Shown: positions 9,526 to 17,761 of the stretch, piece by piece | Position numbering within the stretch: the stretch's first letter is position 1 | How the letters are laid out: each line of letters opens with the position of its first letter | Assembly (NCBI GenBank): GCA_009774245.1 | Contig: VSNM01000059.1 | Location: 1-35,490 of the forward strand | Reading direction: 5' to 3' | Origin: Lachnospiraceae bacterium | GTDB taxonomy: Bacteria > Bacillota > Clostridia > Lachnospirales > Lachnospiraceae | Length of the DNA: 35,490 nucleotides | Program-made: the position numbers and the translations under genes | The notes under the pieces: model-generated | What the model was told of the DNA's origin: nothing | Databases searched by the model: none | The model's input: the letters and a program-made list of their open reading frames with translations, nothing else

Positions 9526-10605
9526 TTACTGCGCCCATTCTATTTGATTTTCCATCAAAAATCCGTTATATATTTGATGCATTTTATCTCTGTTCTTATA
9601 AAATTTATCATTGTACATACAATGCTCTACCCATTCTGAACGCTCTCTTATTTGAACAGCCTGCTCAAGTTTAATATATGGCAACGCTAAAGCTTCACAC
9701 AATTCATATGTCCTGCTGTCATGCACAATCCATAATGCTGGTATTCCTGATAAATATGACATCATATTTCCATGAAACCTGCAGCCAACTGACATTGTGA
9801 ACTGTCCCTTTCTCAAAAAATTCTGCCATTCATCCCAGTCAAAAAAGATATGCCCCCTCGTTCTAATATAATCTTCTATGTCCTGCGGGCTGACAGCTAT
9901 ATCAGGATAACAACTCCTTATATGCCTTTCCTCCAAATGTACTCCTTCATAAAGTGTCCTTGGAAAATCAGACATTGTCTGAAGGAGTAGTATATCTCCC
10001 CGCATAGCATTATTGCGAAAAAACTCTTTTACAAACTGTTCTTTTGGACACTTCCCGCCCCAACTCACACAAAATTTGTCAGGCGATCTTTTTGCATTAT
10101 ACTCAGTATTAAACTCTGCATAAAACGAAGGACATCCTATAATTCGATAGTTTCTGATTCCTATCAGCTCCAGACACTCAGCAGTAACACTTCCCCTAAT
10201 TCCAATGCTCTCTGTATGCAGGCTTAATTCCTTCAATATATGTTTAAATTGCGAGGAAAGTGCTGCGACAAGTTTCTTTGGAGTATTCAATTCACCTTTC
10301 AATTGTGCTCCCAAACCAATCATTGTCAGCCTGCACTTGCCAATATGCGGTTTCAAATTATGATACAATCCATCCAAAGTATGATCAGACGGCTGAATAT
10401 GATTTGCCATCGGTATAACAATATTATCTATACCACAATCCACGGGAATCTTTTTTCCCATCAAATCATAACTTATACTCCTCCTTACAGCTTCAAACCA
10501 CACTATATTTCCTGTATTATGACCTGTATAGCGGACTTTGTCAGTTATAGTCGCACTTTCCATTTGGTTTATATTCAATTCTATCGGCGTATATAAATAA
10601 ACCAT
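9526..10605 (-). CDS. Polysaccharide pyruvyl transferase family protein
   Basis: Matches the pyruvyl transferase family that moves pyruvate from phosphoenolpyruvate onto sugars of exopolysaccharides and secondary wall polymers. Visible signs are the N-terminal strand and RYTGHNTGNIVWFEAV, a middle IGIRGSVTAECL followed by RIIGCPSFY, and the strongly typical GCRFHGNMMSYLSGIPAL then VHDSRTYELCE near the C-terminus. Length (359) is normal. The start at 10605 has GGAGG 10-15 bases upstream. Unlike most neighbours it carries no added Rossmann-like module. The sugar it modifies is not predictable. Confidence 0.85.
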   Translation of the reverse strand: MVYLYTPIELNINQMESATITDKVRYTGHNTGNIVWFEAVRRSISYDLMGKKIPVDCGIDNIVIPMANHIQPSDHTLDGLYHNLKPHIGKCRLTMIGLGAQLKGELNTPKKLVAALSSQFKHILKELSLHTESIGIRGSVTAECLELIGIRNYRIIGCPSFYAEFNTEYNAKRSPDKFCVSWGGKCPKEQFVKEFFRNNAMRGDILLLQTMSDFPRTLYEGVHLEERHIRSCYPDIAVSPQDIEDYIRTRGHIFFDWDEWQNFLRKGQFTMSVGCRFHGNMMSYLSGIPALWIVHDSRTYELCEALALPYIKLEQAVQIRERSEWVEHCMYNDKFYKNRDKMHQIYNGFLMENQIEWAQ

Positions 10606-10671
10606 TGTTCCTAAACCTCCATGTTATCTCTTCCATACTCTGTATCAAAACAAATCTCTTGAATTTTTTCC

Positions 10672-11844
10672 TTACAATACATCTAACATGGCACGTACTT
10701 CTTCCGGCAAAAAAATTGATTTCATATTTTCTTTTTCGATGCGTAATATCTTCGCCTTCGGCGCTCCTACATCCATAATCGAATCTATTGCTTTTTCCAC
10801 TATTGAACAATTTAAAATTGCTATAACGACATAATCATATTTTTCCTGACTAATTTCTTTAATCTGCCCAATATCCAGCTTATCAACATTAGCTACTATA
10901 TGGCAAAATTTCAGTTTATTCAACCGATTTACTAACCGACTTGCAAAAGCGCCCTTCCCATATATAATAATATTGCTCTCAGCCCTGATTTGCGGGAACA
11001 TAATACATCTCTGATCAGTAATTAATTTTTCAGGTATATCTAGCATTAAATGATAGTACAATTTATACACTAAAAATTGCTTGTTTATCTCATTTTTCTT
11101 CCTACTATCTACATATGCTGCAAGCAATCCCTTAGACAATTGTAAGAAAAGCTTATAATCTTCTTCATGGCTCTTCCACAAGAGCGAATCTCTCCTTACA
11201 CAATAGTGGTAATAACAGTTAGAATCTACGTAAACACTATCCGCGTCCATAAGGCATGGAAAAACCACTGCATCATCCTCATTCTTTCCTATAGCACGAT
11301 TGCAGCTCAATTGATGCTTTTTTAAAAGTTCTGTTTTGACTACTTTATTACACAAACTCATATCAATTGGCTGACAAAAAAAATCTGTTGTTTCCACACA
11401 GTAATTAAATGCCTTCCAGAACTGAGTATATGTGTATAACCCATCTTCAAGCAACTGTCTGTATTCTTCCGTAAACTCTGCATATTCCTTTTTATATCCT
11501 AAGACAAACATATCCGGATAATATGTTTCTAACTGTTTTACTACAAACTCATATGCATCCGTCTCTATCCAATCATCAGAATCCACATTCGTAGCATATT
11601 CGCCTGTTGCGTGCTGAATTCCCTCTTGCCTGGCGCTCACAAGCCCTCCATTTACTTTATGAATCACCTGCACCCTTTTATCCATTAATGCATACTCATC
11701 ACATATCAATCCGCTTCGATCTGTGGAACCATCATCTACCAATATTATTTCCAGATTACGATATGTCTGATTGATCAAGCTGTCTAAACACCTTCTTATA
11801 TAAGGTTCAACATTATAAACCGGAACAATCACCGAAAGCCTCAT
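10672..11844 (-). CDS. Family 2 glycosyltransferase with C-terminal Rossmann-like module
   Basis: GT-A family 2: MRLSVIVPVYNVEPYI, ILVDDGSTDRSGLICDE, NGGLVSARQEG and VDSDDW. It resembles the 7608-8828 protein in its first 110 residues, so the two are probably paralogues. The C-terminal 100 residues hold the shared module in a slightly degenerate form: NIIIYGKGAFASRLV, where the third glycine is replaced by serine, then VANVDK and YVVIAILN. Start chosen on GAGGT 8 bases upstream. It lies 33 bases after the frameshifted methyltransferase gene. Confidence 0.88.
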   Translation of the reverse strand: MRLSVIVPVYNVEPYIRRCLDSLINQTYRNLEIILVDDGSTDRSGLICDEYALMDKRVQVIHKVNGGLVSARQEGIQHATGEYATNVDSDDWIETDAYEFVVKQLETYYPDMFVLGYKKEYAEFTEEYRQLLEDGLYTYTQFWKAFNYCVETTDFFCQPIDMSLCNKVVKTELLKKHQLSCNRAIGKNEDDAVVFPCLMDADSVYVDSNCYYHYCVRRDSLLWKSHEEDYKLFLQLSKGLLAAYVDSRKKNEINKQFLVYKLYYHLMLDIPEKLITDQRCIMFPQIRAESNIIIYGKGAFASRLVNRLNKLKFCHIVANVDKLDIGQIKEISQEKYDYVVIAILNCSIVEKAIDSIMDVGAPKAKILRIEKENMKSIFLPEEVRAMLDVL

Positions 11845-11877
11845 ATTTCATTACCTCATTTTTCTTGTCAAATATCA

Positions 11878-12892
11878 TTAAATTTGATTCGTAAATACAT
11901 CCACCACCCTTTGTCTTGTAGCAATCTCAAATTGATTTATCAAATAAAAACCACTATCTTTAATCAACTGATAGACATGTGGATTAATAACAATTAAATA
12001 AATCTTACGTACATTTCTCGCCACACTATCTGTAATATTACATATCACTTTTTCAAATATTTCCCGCGCAAACGGCTCAAAAAAAATAAAACCAGTTATA
12101 TTTGTCCAATTCATCAGTCACGGCTGCTGCATCGCCTTCAATCAGCTCTAACTGTTCCCGCAGCCCTAATTTATTCATATTATCTTCCAATACTTTATAT
12201 ATATTTTTTTCGTACTCCACACCGCCTGCTTTTCTAAAGCCATAATCCAGGAAAGTAACTAAAGCGCCGCCTTTCCCACATCCAAAATCAAAAATAGCAT
12301 TTTCATTTTGCCAGTCAATGTGGCATTGATCCAACAGCGGTAAAATAATTTTATCAGCACTCAGTATATATGGAGCATGTCCTATTTTCTCTCCCGTAAA
12401 GTCCCTTTGATCAATTCTGGTGACAAAATTGCAGTCATATTTATATTCCAGCCACTCCATAAACTGAATATCTCGATAACCCGTCTTTTTTCTCGTAAAA
12501 ACATTTTCTTTTTCATCCTTTTGTACAAACAAACCATCCCCATATACGGCTTCACATAAATTGAAATACGATTCATTTTTCACATATCCATGTGTTTCCA
12601 AAAAAGAAACGGCATTACTATAATCAGGCACAGCCAGCCAGACAATAGCATGAGACACATCTTTATAATCATATTCCAATAAAGTATTACGAAAGAGAGA
12701 AAACTCATACGGAATTGCAGACGACCAATCTTCTGTAATAATATAATCGACTTGCAAGTTATGATAATACTGCGCGTACCACTGAATAAACCTGCCACTT
12801 CTTCCATAGCCATACAATACAATTGGTTTCCCGAAAGACTGTATCAAAATTTTATCCAACAATCTTCGAAATTCTGAAAAATGGCTCAGCAT
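11878..12892 (-). pseudogene. Rossmann-SAM methyltransferase fusion, frameshifted at a run of eight T
   Basis: From the ATG at 12892 (site AAAGGAG) the first frame carries the shared Rossmann-like module at the N-terminus (IVLYGYGRSGRFIQW, IVWLAVPDY). A SAM-binding methyltransferase core follows (IFDFGCGKGGALVTF, GGVEYEKNIY, LIEGDAA). It ends at NWFYFF with a stop inside a run of eight T (plus-strand A at 12079-12086). The next frame continues directly as FFEPFAREIFEKV and KIYLIVINP to a stop at 11878, which supplies the missing FFxPF strand and C-terminus. One extra T, or two fewer, joins the frames into about 338 residues. Decay, phase variation, transcript slippage and read error all remain possible. 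Confidence 0.78.
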
Positions 12893-12896
12893 CCTT

Positions 12897-14795
12897 TTAA
12901 CTCCTTTCACATATCACCGCTCTTTTTAACTGGAACAATACTCTTTCCATCATGTCGCGTGGCGCAACCGTAATTCTTAACTTTAATTTATCCTTATCTG
13001 TAAACAATCGTATTAGTATATTGTTTTCTTCCATAAACGCCCTGACCTTATCAGCATCAACACTCTCAAGATGTATAAATACAAAATTGGAATCCGACTT
13101 ATATGCCTTTACATTATCTATTTTGTTAAGCTCATCAATAAACCAATCACGTACTTCAATGGTTTCATATTTCATCCGATCATAATACATCTTGTCCTCA
13201 ATCGCTGCAAGAGCAATCCTTCGGCTAATTCCACATACCCTGAACAATGGAAGATCCAGCCCTATCGTTCTTCGCAGTGGATAACTGCACAGACCATATC
13301 CAATACGGATATTTGCCAAACCATAAAACTTTGAAAAAGTTCTTGTTATCACTACATTGCTGTATCTCGTAATGATTTTCCTCTCAAACACATTTGTATC
13401 GTCTCCATATCCCCAATAGGCTTCGTCAATCATAATTATAGAATCTCTGTTAGACACTATAACCTTTTCAATATCCTCATTATTAATTGTACATCCTGTC
13501 GGCATATGTGGTGATGTCAAAACAATAATTCTCGGAGAATATTTTCCTGCCTTTTTCAGCAAATCATCAAAATCATATTCATAGCTGTCTGTACCCTCAT
13601 TTACTTTATATGTAATGCATTGGGCAAACTTTGCATCCGCAACACTTTTATAGTAACTCCAGCCCGGTGTGGGAACGAGCACCATATCATCTTCCTTTAA
13701 CAAAATACTAAATATTGACTTAATGACCTCTGATGAACCATTATGCATAAAAATGTTATTGGAAGATATTCCTAAAGAAGAAGATAACGTGTCTATAAGA
13801 TAATCCTTATTAGACAAGTCATAGAGGTATAAATCTTCCATTTTAATATCTTTTAGCACATCAAAACACTTAGGTGACGGTTTAAACAGATTTTCATTTA
13901 AATGGAGCCTGCCGTCTAATTGTTCTGTCGGTACTGAATGATATGACTTTACATCAGCATATTTTGAAAATGTACGAATAACTGTATTGCTATTGTCTAA
14001 ATTTTCATTTATGAACTGTGAAAAATTCGCATCGTATTCCTTTATCTCCTCCAAAGTATCAAATTCAAGAATTGTCTTTCCGGAACGCTCAACTTTTTGC
14101 AGCTTCAAATCCCTAATATGCTTTTTGTGAAAATCATCCATCAACATATTACGCGTCTGTAAATTATCCCACTCATCCATCATAAACTTACAGAATTTTT
14201 CTGAAAACTCCGCATTAAAAAATGCATCGCCTATTGTATACCATGATTTGGAACCTCCTCTATGAATACCTGTAATATATCCTTCATCGTCAACAGAAGT
14301 TACACAAAACTCATCACAGTATCCCTGAGAATAAACGCAAGAATAGTAAGAATCAAAAACATATTTGTGAAATACATTTTCCTCATAATAATTATCAGAA
14401 CAAAGAATATACGAATTTCTCATATACTCTCTGGCTTCGTGCAGGGATGACATATTATTATATTTGTCATAGTCCTTATTTTTTACTAGAATCACACTAT
14501 ACTTATCTTTTAGGTACTCAAATTTTTCACTCATAAACCCTGTAACAACTATGATTTCTGTAATTCCTGCATCTAAAAGCTGTTCGATTTCCCTTTCAAT
14601 CAGAATTTCACCCTTTACTCTAAACAATCCCTTTGGCATCACGTTTGACAACGGCATACATCTTGCGCTATATCCCGCTGCCATAATAATCGCATTATCA
14701 ACCCGGTATGGTTTCAATTTCCCCTCATCTTCTTTTGACAGCGTATCTCCATTCTCTGCCCTTTCTCTTAATCTATAAAACTCCTCATGCACCAT
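12897..14795 (-). CDS. LicC-like cytidylyltransferase fused to PLP aminotransferase
   Basis: Bifunctional 632-residue protein. Residues 33-270 form a nucleotidyltransferase of the LicC/phosphocholine cytidylyltransferase type: NAIIMAAGYSARCMPLS, MPKGLF, EREIEQLLDAGI, and SDNYYE for the metal site. Residues 290-630 form a class I/II PLP enzyme of the HisC/CobD type with LHLNENLFKPSP, NGSSEVI, TSPHMPTG, D457, Y460 and the lysine K489 in SKFYGLANIRIGYG. The known fusion with this layout is PntC, which transaminates and cytidylylates 2-aminoethylphosphonate. A choline- or aminoalcohol-phosphate version is equally possible, and no phosphonate-making gene is in the window. With the LicD gene just upstream it should supply and attach a CMP-activated amino group. 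It ends 4 bases before the next gene starts. Confidence 0.85.
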   Translation of the reverse strand: MVHEEFYRLRERAENGDTLSKEDEGKLKPYRVDNAIIMAAGYSARCMPLSNVMPKGLFRVKGEILIEREIEQLLDAGITEIIVVTGFMSEKFEYLKDKYSVILVKNKDYDKYNNMSSLHEAREYMRNSYILCSDNYYEENVFHKYVFDSYYSCVYSQGYCDEFCVTSVDDEGYITGIHRGGSKSWYTIGDAFFNAEFSEKFCKFMMDEWDNLQTRNMLMDDFHKKHIRDLKLQKVERSGKTILEFDTLEEIKEYDANFSQFINENLDNSNTVIRTFSKYADVKSYHSVPTEQLDGRLHLNENLFKPSPKCFDVLKDIKMEDLYLYDLSNKDYLIDTLSSSLGISSNNIFMHNGSSEVIKSIFSILLKEDDMVLVPTPGWSYYKSVADAKFAQCITYKVNEGTDSYEYDFDDLLKKAGKYSPRIIVLTSPHMPTGCTINNEDIEKVIVSNRDSIIMIDEAYWGYGDDTNVFERKIITRYSNVVITRTFSKFYGLANIRIGYGLCSYPLRRTIGLDLPLFRVCGISRRIALAAIEDKMYYDRMKYETIEVRDWFIDELNKIDNVKAYKSDSNFVFIHLESVDADKVRAFMEENNILIRLFTDKDKLKLRITVAPRDMMERVLFQLKRAVICERS

Positions 14796-14818
14796 GCTTA
14801 ACTATATCCTCTTTTCTG

Positions 14819-15661
14819 CTATAATTCGTCTGTATCAATATCGCCAAAACTGATATAAGTTGAGGTATGCCTTGGAATCCTCTCTTGTTCTGGCGGAAGC
14901 GTCATATAATTCTCATCAAATAAATATTTTAAATATCCGTCATAATCGGTTGGTGCTATAAACATACTTCCTTCAAATTCCAGCTCAGTATATTCATCCA
15001 TCCACTGTCTGAGATATCCCAATGCCTCCTGCCTATATCCCCACGCAGGCGTGCGGACAAGCCGTGTCTTTTTATCACTATACTGATATGCTAATCTGTC
15101 AAATTCCTTACATGCAACCTCACGCGGTATGTGACACAATATTTTATAACACATCCGCTTTATCATATTCGGCTCATGTGCCGCCCCTACCGGTGAATAT
15201 GATATTTTCCTTGCCATGAAACAACGAAAGTTATATATTGCCTTAAGTATCATATCGTCAGGCATATTGTCACAAGGAAATATATCAATGAAGATTCCAC
15301 GTTTCATAGTAAGCATTTCCTGGTTTTTTCTGTCAAAATATGTACCTTTGCGAAGTATTCTTGCATATCCCCACCGATATCCCTGGTCTGTTTTATAAGT
15401 CTGTAAAAAATATTTATCTTCATCAAGCTGTTCCTTACATATACTACAAAATTTATCGTAATCTTGCCGTAACATCCTGACATCGATATCATCATCCCAA
15501 GGAATAAAACCTTTATGCCTGACAGCTCCCAGTAAAGTTCCACCGTCCAGCTCATAATGTATGCCGTTTTTTCTGCACAAACGGTCCAACTCTCTCAACA
15601 TTTCAAGTTCAATAGTCTGAAGTTTTCTTAAATCTTTCGATGTATATACGAATTGTTCCAT
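14819..15661 (-). CDS. LicD-family phosphotransferase
   Basis: LicD proteins transfer phosphocholine or a related phospho-group from a CDP donor to a surface glycan. The diagnostic N-terminal block is complete: LRKLQTIELEMLRELDRLCR, then HYELDGGTLLGAVRHKGFIPWDDDID, with DD(D)xD as the metal-binding nucleotidyltransferase motif. Further on are FIDIFPCDN and a C-terminal FEG..F.AP..YDGYL block. Length 280 is normal. The start at 15661 follows TGAGG with a short spacer; that TGA is also the end of a gene relic. It is 23 bases from the LicC-aminotransferase gene, so donor synthesis and transfer are encoded side by side. Confidence 0.9.
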   Translation of the reverse strand: MEQFVYTSKDLRKLQTIELEMLRELDRLCRKNGIHYELDGGTLLGAVRHKGFIPWDDDIDVRMLRQDYDKFCSICKEQLDEDKYFLQTYKTDQGYRWGYARILRKGTYFDRKNQEMLTMKRGIFIDIFPCDNMPDDMILKAIYNFRCFMARKISYSPVGAAHEPNMIKRMCYKILCHIPREVACKEFDRLAYQYSDKKTRLVRTPAWGYRQEALGYLRQWMDEYTELEFEGSMFIAPTDYDGYLKYLFDENYMTLPPEQERIPRHTSTYISFGDIDTDEL

Positions 15662-15667
15662 ATGTCC

Positions 15668-15777
15668 TCACAATACATCATTTTCTTTCATTACCACTAA
15701 TATTACTTTTTCTGTATGCGTGCAATGATTTCTTTATCCCCTTCCCATATGTCAATACAGATATTTTTCCATATAAG
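15668..15777 (-). pseudogene. C-terminal gene relic (copy B), broken
   Basis: Between the TylF-like gene and licD the minus strand reads IWEGDKEIIARIQK, then after a one-base shift KVILVVMKENDVL and a TGA that overlaps the licD ribosome binding site. The same pattern (RWDEKDRIIAQ, then KVVLPVLKESGIL) is present at 16827-16910. The two are homologous C-termini of a gene that is otherwise gone. The stop overlapping the licD site suggests the lost gene was once coupled to licD. The parent family is not recognised. Confidence 0.45.
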
Positions 15778-15787
15778 GATCAAAATT

Positions 15788-16741
15788 CTAAAAAGGTTTT
15801 ACTATGACAGCAGAATGGTTCTCATCAGGCAGACGCATATATCCCACTCCTACACTACCACAAAACTCATATACTGCTTTTCTAACCCCTTGCAACTCTG
15901 CGAAGTCATGCACGAAAATATATCCACCCGCACTCATTCTCGGATAAAAGAAATTCAGCCCGTTCTTCGTTGACTCAAACAGATCTGTGTCAATACTAAC
16001 AAATGCAAACTTCTCATCCTCAAGCCCCTTTGACGTCTCAGGGAAATAGCCTTTTCTGACAATAACACTATCATGAAACCCTATTCTCTCCAAAGCAATC
16101 TCCACGCTTGTTCCTCTGAAATTCCACCCTCCATCCATATATGAATTGTGAAAAATTTCCTTATTATCATTTCCGCTATCGTCTCTGTCATCAAACCCTT
16201 CAAACGTATCAAACAAATATAACGTCCTATCTGGCATCAACTGAGCAATGAATCGAGAAAAATCACCCCTATACACTCCTAGTTCAGCCGCAGCACCTCC
16301 TACATTGTTACGATAAATTTCTTTAACACATGCCTCCAGCGCCACTACTCTGATATCTTTGAACCGCCCACTTTCATAATATTCTGACTCATCATATAAC
16401 ATAGACGGAGAAAATACATCTACAATTTCATTTCCATACGCAATTTCTGCTGCTTGACTACGAAGCACATTGTACTGTTTCCCATGATCACACGCCAACA
16501 ATATAACATATCCCGTCTCACCCATATTCTTCATATCACATATGCTCAATAAATTCGAAATTTCAGAAATATTCGCCAGTCCATTATCCACAATATATTT
16601 CTCCATAATTCCGTATCTCTCATTTAAGAGCCGCTTCACTTTCATTCCATAAGAGCCAAATGGAAAAATAATAAAATTCCTCTTTCCCTCTGAAACAAAC
16701 TTTTTTATAATTCTGTCAGCCTTCCTATCATAATAATCCAT
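15788..16741 (-). CDS. TylF/MycF-type methyltransferase with N-terminal Rossmann-like module
   Basis: Residues 130-317 match the TylF (macrocin O-methyltransferase) family: GGAAAELGVYRGDFSRFIA, LYLFDTFEGFDDRD, FVSIDTDLFESTKNGL and YIFVHDFAE, with the SAM-binding loop and the metal-site Asp residues in place. It probably O-methylates a sugar in the glycan or its precursor. The first 110 residues are the shared module in a variant form (FIIFPFGSYGMKVKRLL, YIVDNG, YVILLACD). Start chosen on AGGATC 8 bases upstream. It is flanked on both sides by homologous gene relics. Confidence 0.87.
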   Translation of the reverse strand: MDYYDRKADRIIKKFVSEGKRNFIIFPFGSYGMKVKRLLNERYGIMEKYIVDNGLANISEISNLLSICDMKNMGETGYVILLACDHGKQYNVLRSQAAEIAYGNEIVDVFSPSMLYDESEYYESGRFKDIRVVALEACVKEIYRNNVGGAAAELGVYRGDFSRFIAQLMPDRTLYLFDTFEGFDDRDDSGNDNKEIFHNSYMDGGWNFRGTSVEIALERIGFHDSVIVRKGYFPETSKGLEDEKFAFVSIDTDLFESTKNGLNFFYPRMSAGGYIFVHDFAELQGVRKAVYEFCGSVGVGYMRLPDENHSAVIVKPF

Positions 16742-16826
16742 TGTATTGATCCTGCCTATTTTATTTTTAATAAATAATTCACATTACTTTTCGGCGTATT
16801 CCATGAATAAACTGTCCTATGCAGCC

Positions 16827-16910
16827 TTATAGTATGCCACTCTCTTTTAACACTGGCAATACTACTTTCGTGACTTCCTGCGCAATGATTCTGTCTTTCT
16901 CGTCCCATCT
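16827..16910 (-). pseudogene. C-terminal gene relic (copy A)
   Basis: Overlapping the end of the phosphodiesterase gene, the minus strand has an open stretch RWDEKDRIIAQEVTKVV then LPVLKESGIL and a TAA. It has no start of its own and is homologous to the relic at 15668-15777. The most likely reading is the tail of a gene replaced by the module now lying upstream. Function of the lost gene is not known. Confidence 0.4.
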
Positions 16911-17634
16911 ATAAATAGACCTCTGGTTCATTTAAAAACACATCTGTGATTCCCTTTTCTTCCAATTTCTGCAAATCTAACCTTGTACCAGTAGGTTTGT
17001 CGGGATATAAATGTCCATCAAACCATGCTCTTACCGTCATCCCCTGCAAATTCTGAAGCGACAGATCCATGCCTTTCCAATGTGGATGTAACGCATCCGC
17101 ACCGCATCCACCCCTCATCTTATACAGGCAGTCTGATACCTTTTCATCCAAAACACCTATTTTAGCATGTGTATCTATCTTTTTTATTTTTTCCAATGAT
17201 CGGGCATAAAAAGAAGAATACACAATACTGTCTTGAACTCCCCTCCTATAAACCATATCTATTATCTTTTGCTCCATACCTTCGTATGGATAAATACCGT
17301 TTTTCAGCTCAATATTCAATTGAAGTCCTTGTTTTAAATACCCTTCCAGCAGATCAAAAACTTCTTCAATTGTCGGAATGCGTTCTGTCTGCTCGTTGCC
17401 AGCATCTATTTGCAATTTTCTTAATTCACGCATCGAAAAAGATTTTAAATCCCCTATACCGTTCGTTGTACGATTTACTTTTTCATCATGAAAAACCACG
17501 ACTTCCCCATCTTTAGTAAGCTGTATATCCAATTCAATTCCTGTAAGACCTTTTAAGTTGACAGCCTTTTCAAAAGCCGTCAATGTATTCTCTGGGTATC
17601 TCTGACTGCACCCTCTGTGCGCCCATATCTTCAT
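16909..17634 (-). CDS. Glycerophosphodiester phosphodiesterase (GDPD family)
   Basis: Hydrolyses glycerophosphodiesters to glycerol 3-phosphate and an alcohol, or trims glycerophosphate from polymers. The family signature is complete: WAHRGCSQRYPENTLTAF (HRG and PENT), then GIELDIQLTKDGEVVVFHD (E-x-D and HD), IPTIEEVF, LNIELK, and a C-terminal VRAWF with TDVFLNEPE. Length 241 fits the short cytoplasmic UgpQ-like type; no signal peptide is visible. Start at 17634 with AGAGGTCAGGG upstream. Its position among TagD-like and TagF-like genes suggests a role in making or editing glycerophosphate groups (inference). Confidence 0.9.
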   Translation of the reverse strand: MKIWAHRGCSQRYPENTLTAFEKAVNLKGLTGIELDIQLTKDGEVVVFHDEKVNRTTNGIGDLKSFSMRELRKLQIDAGNEQTERIPTIEEVFDLLEGYLKQGLQLNIELKNGIYPYEGMEQKIIDMVYRRGVQDSIVYSSFYARSLEKIKKIDTHAKIGVLDEKVSDCLYKMRGGCGADALHPHWKGMDLSLQNLQGMTVRAWFDGHLYPDKPTGTRLDLQKLEEKGITDVFLNEPEVYL

Positions 17635-17761
17635 AACCCTGACCTCTATTTTCCTTGATATTATAATGCTCTAACACTTTTTACATAGATCATTCATATT
17701 TTGACAGTTTCTAATACCTTAAATCAAACCCTGCCCTTCTCCGTCAAAACTGCTCCCATCT

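Noticed and set aside
10541..10810. 89-codon minus-strand ORF overlapping two glycan genes
   Set aside because: Lies in another frame across the end of a glycosyltransferase and the start of the pyruvyl transferase, both well supported.
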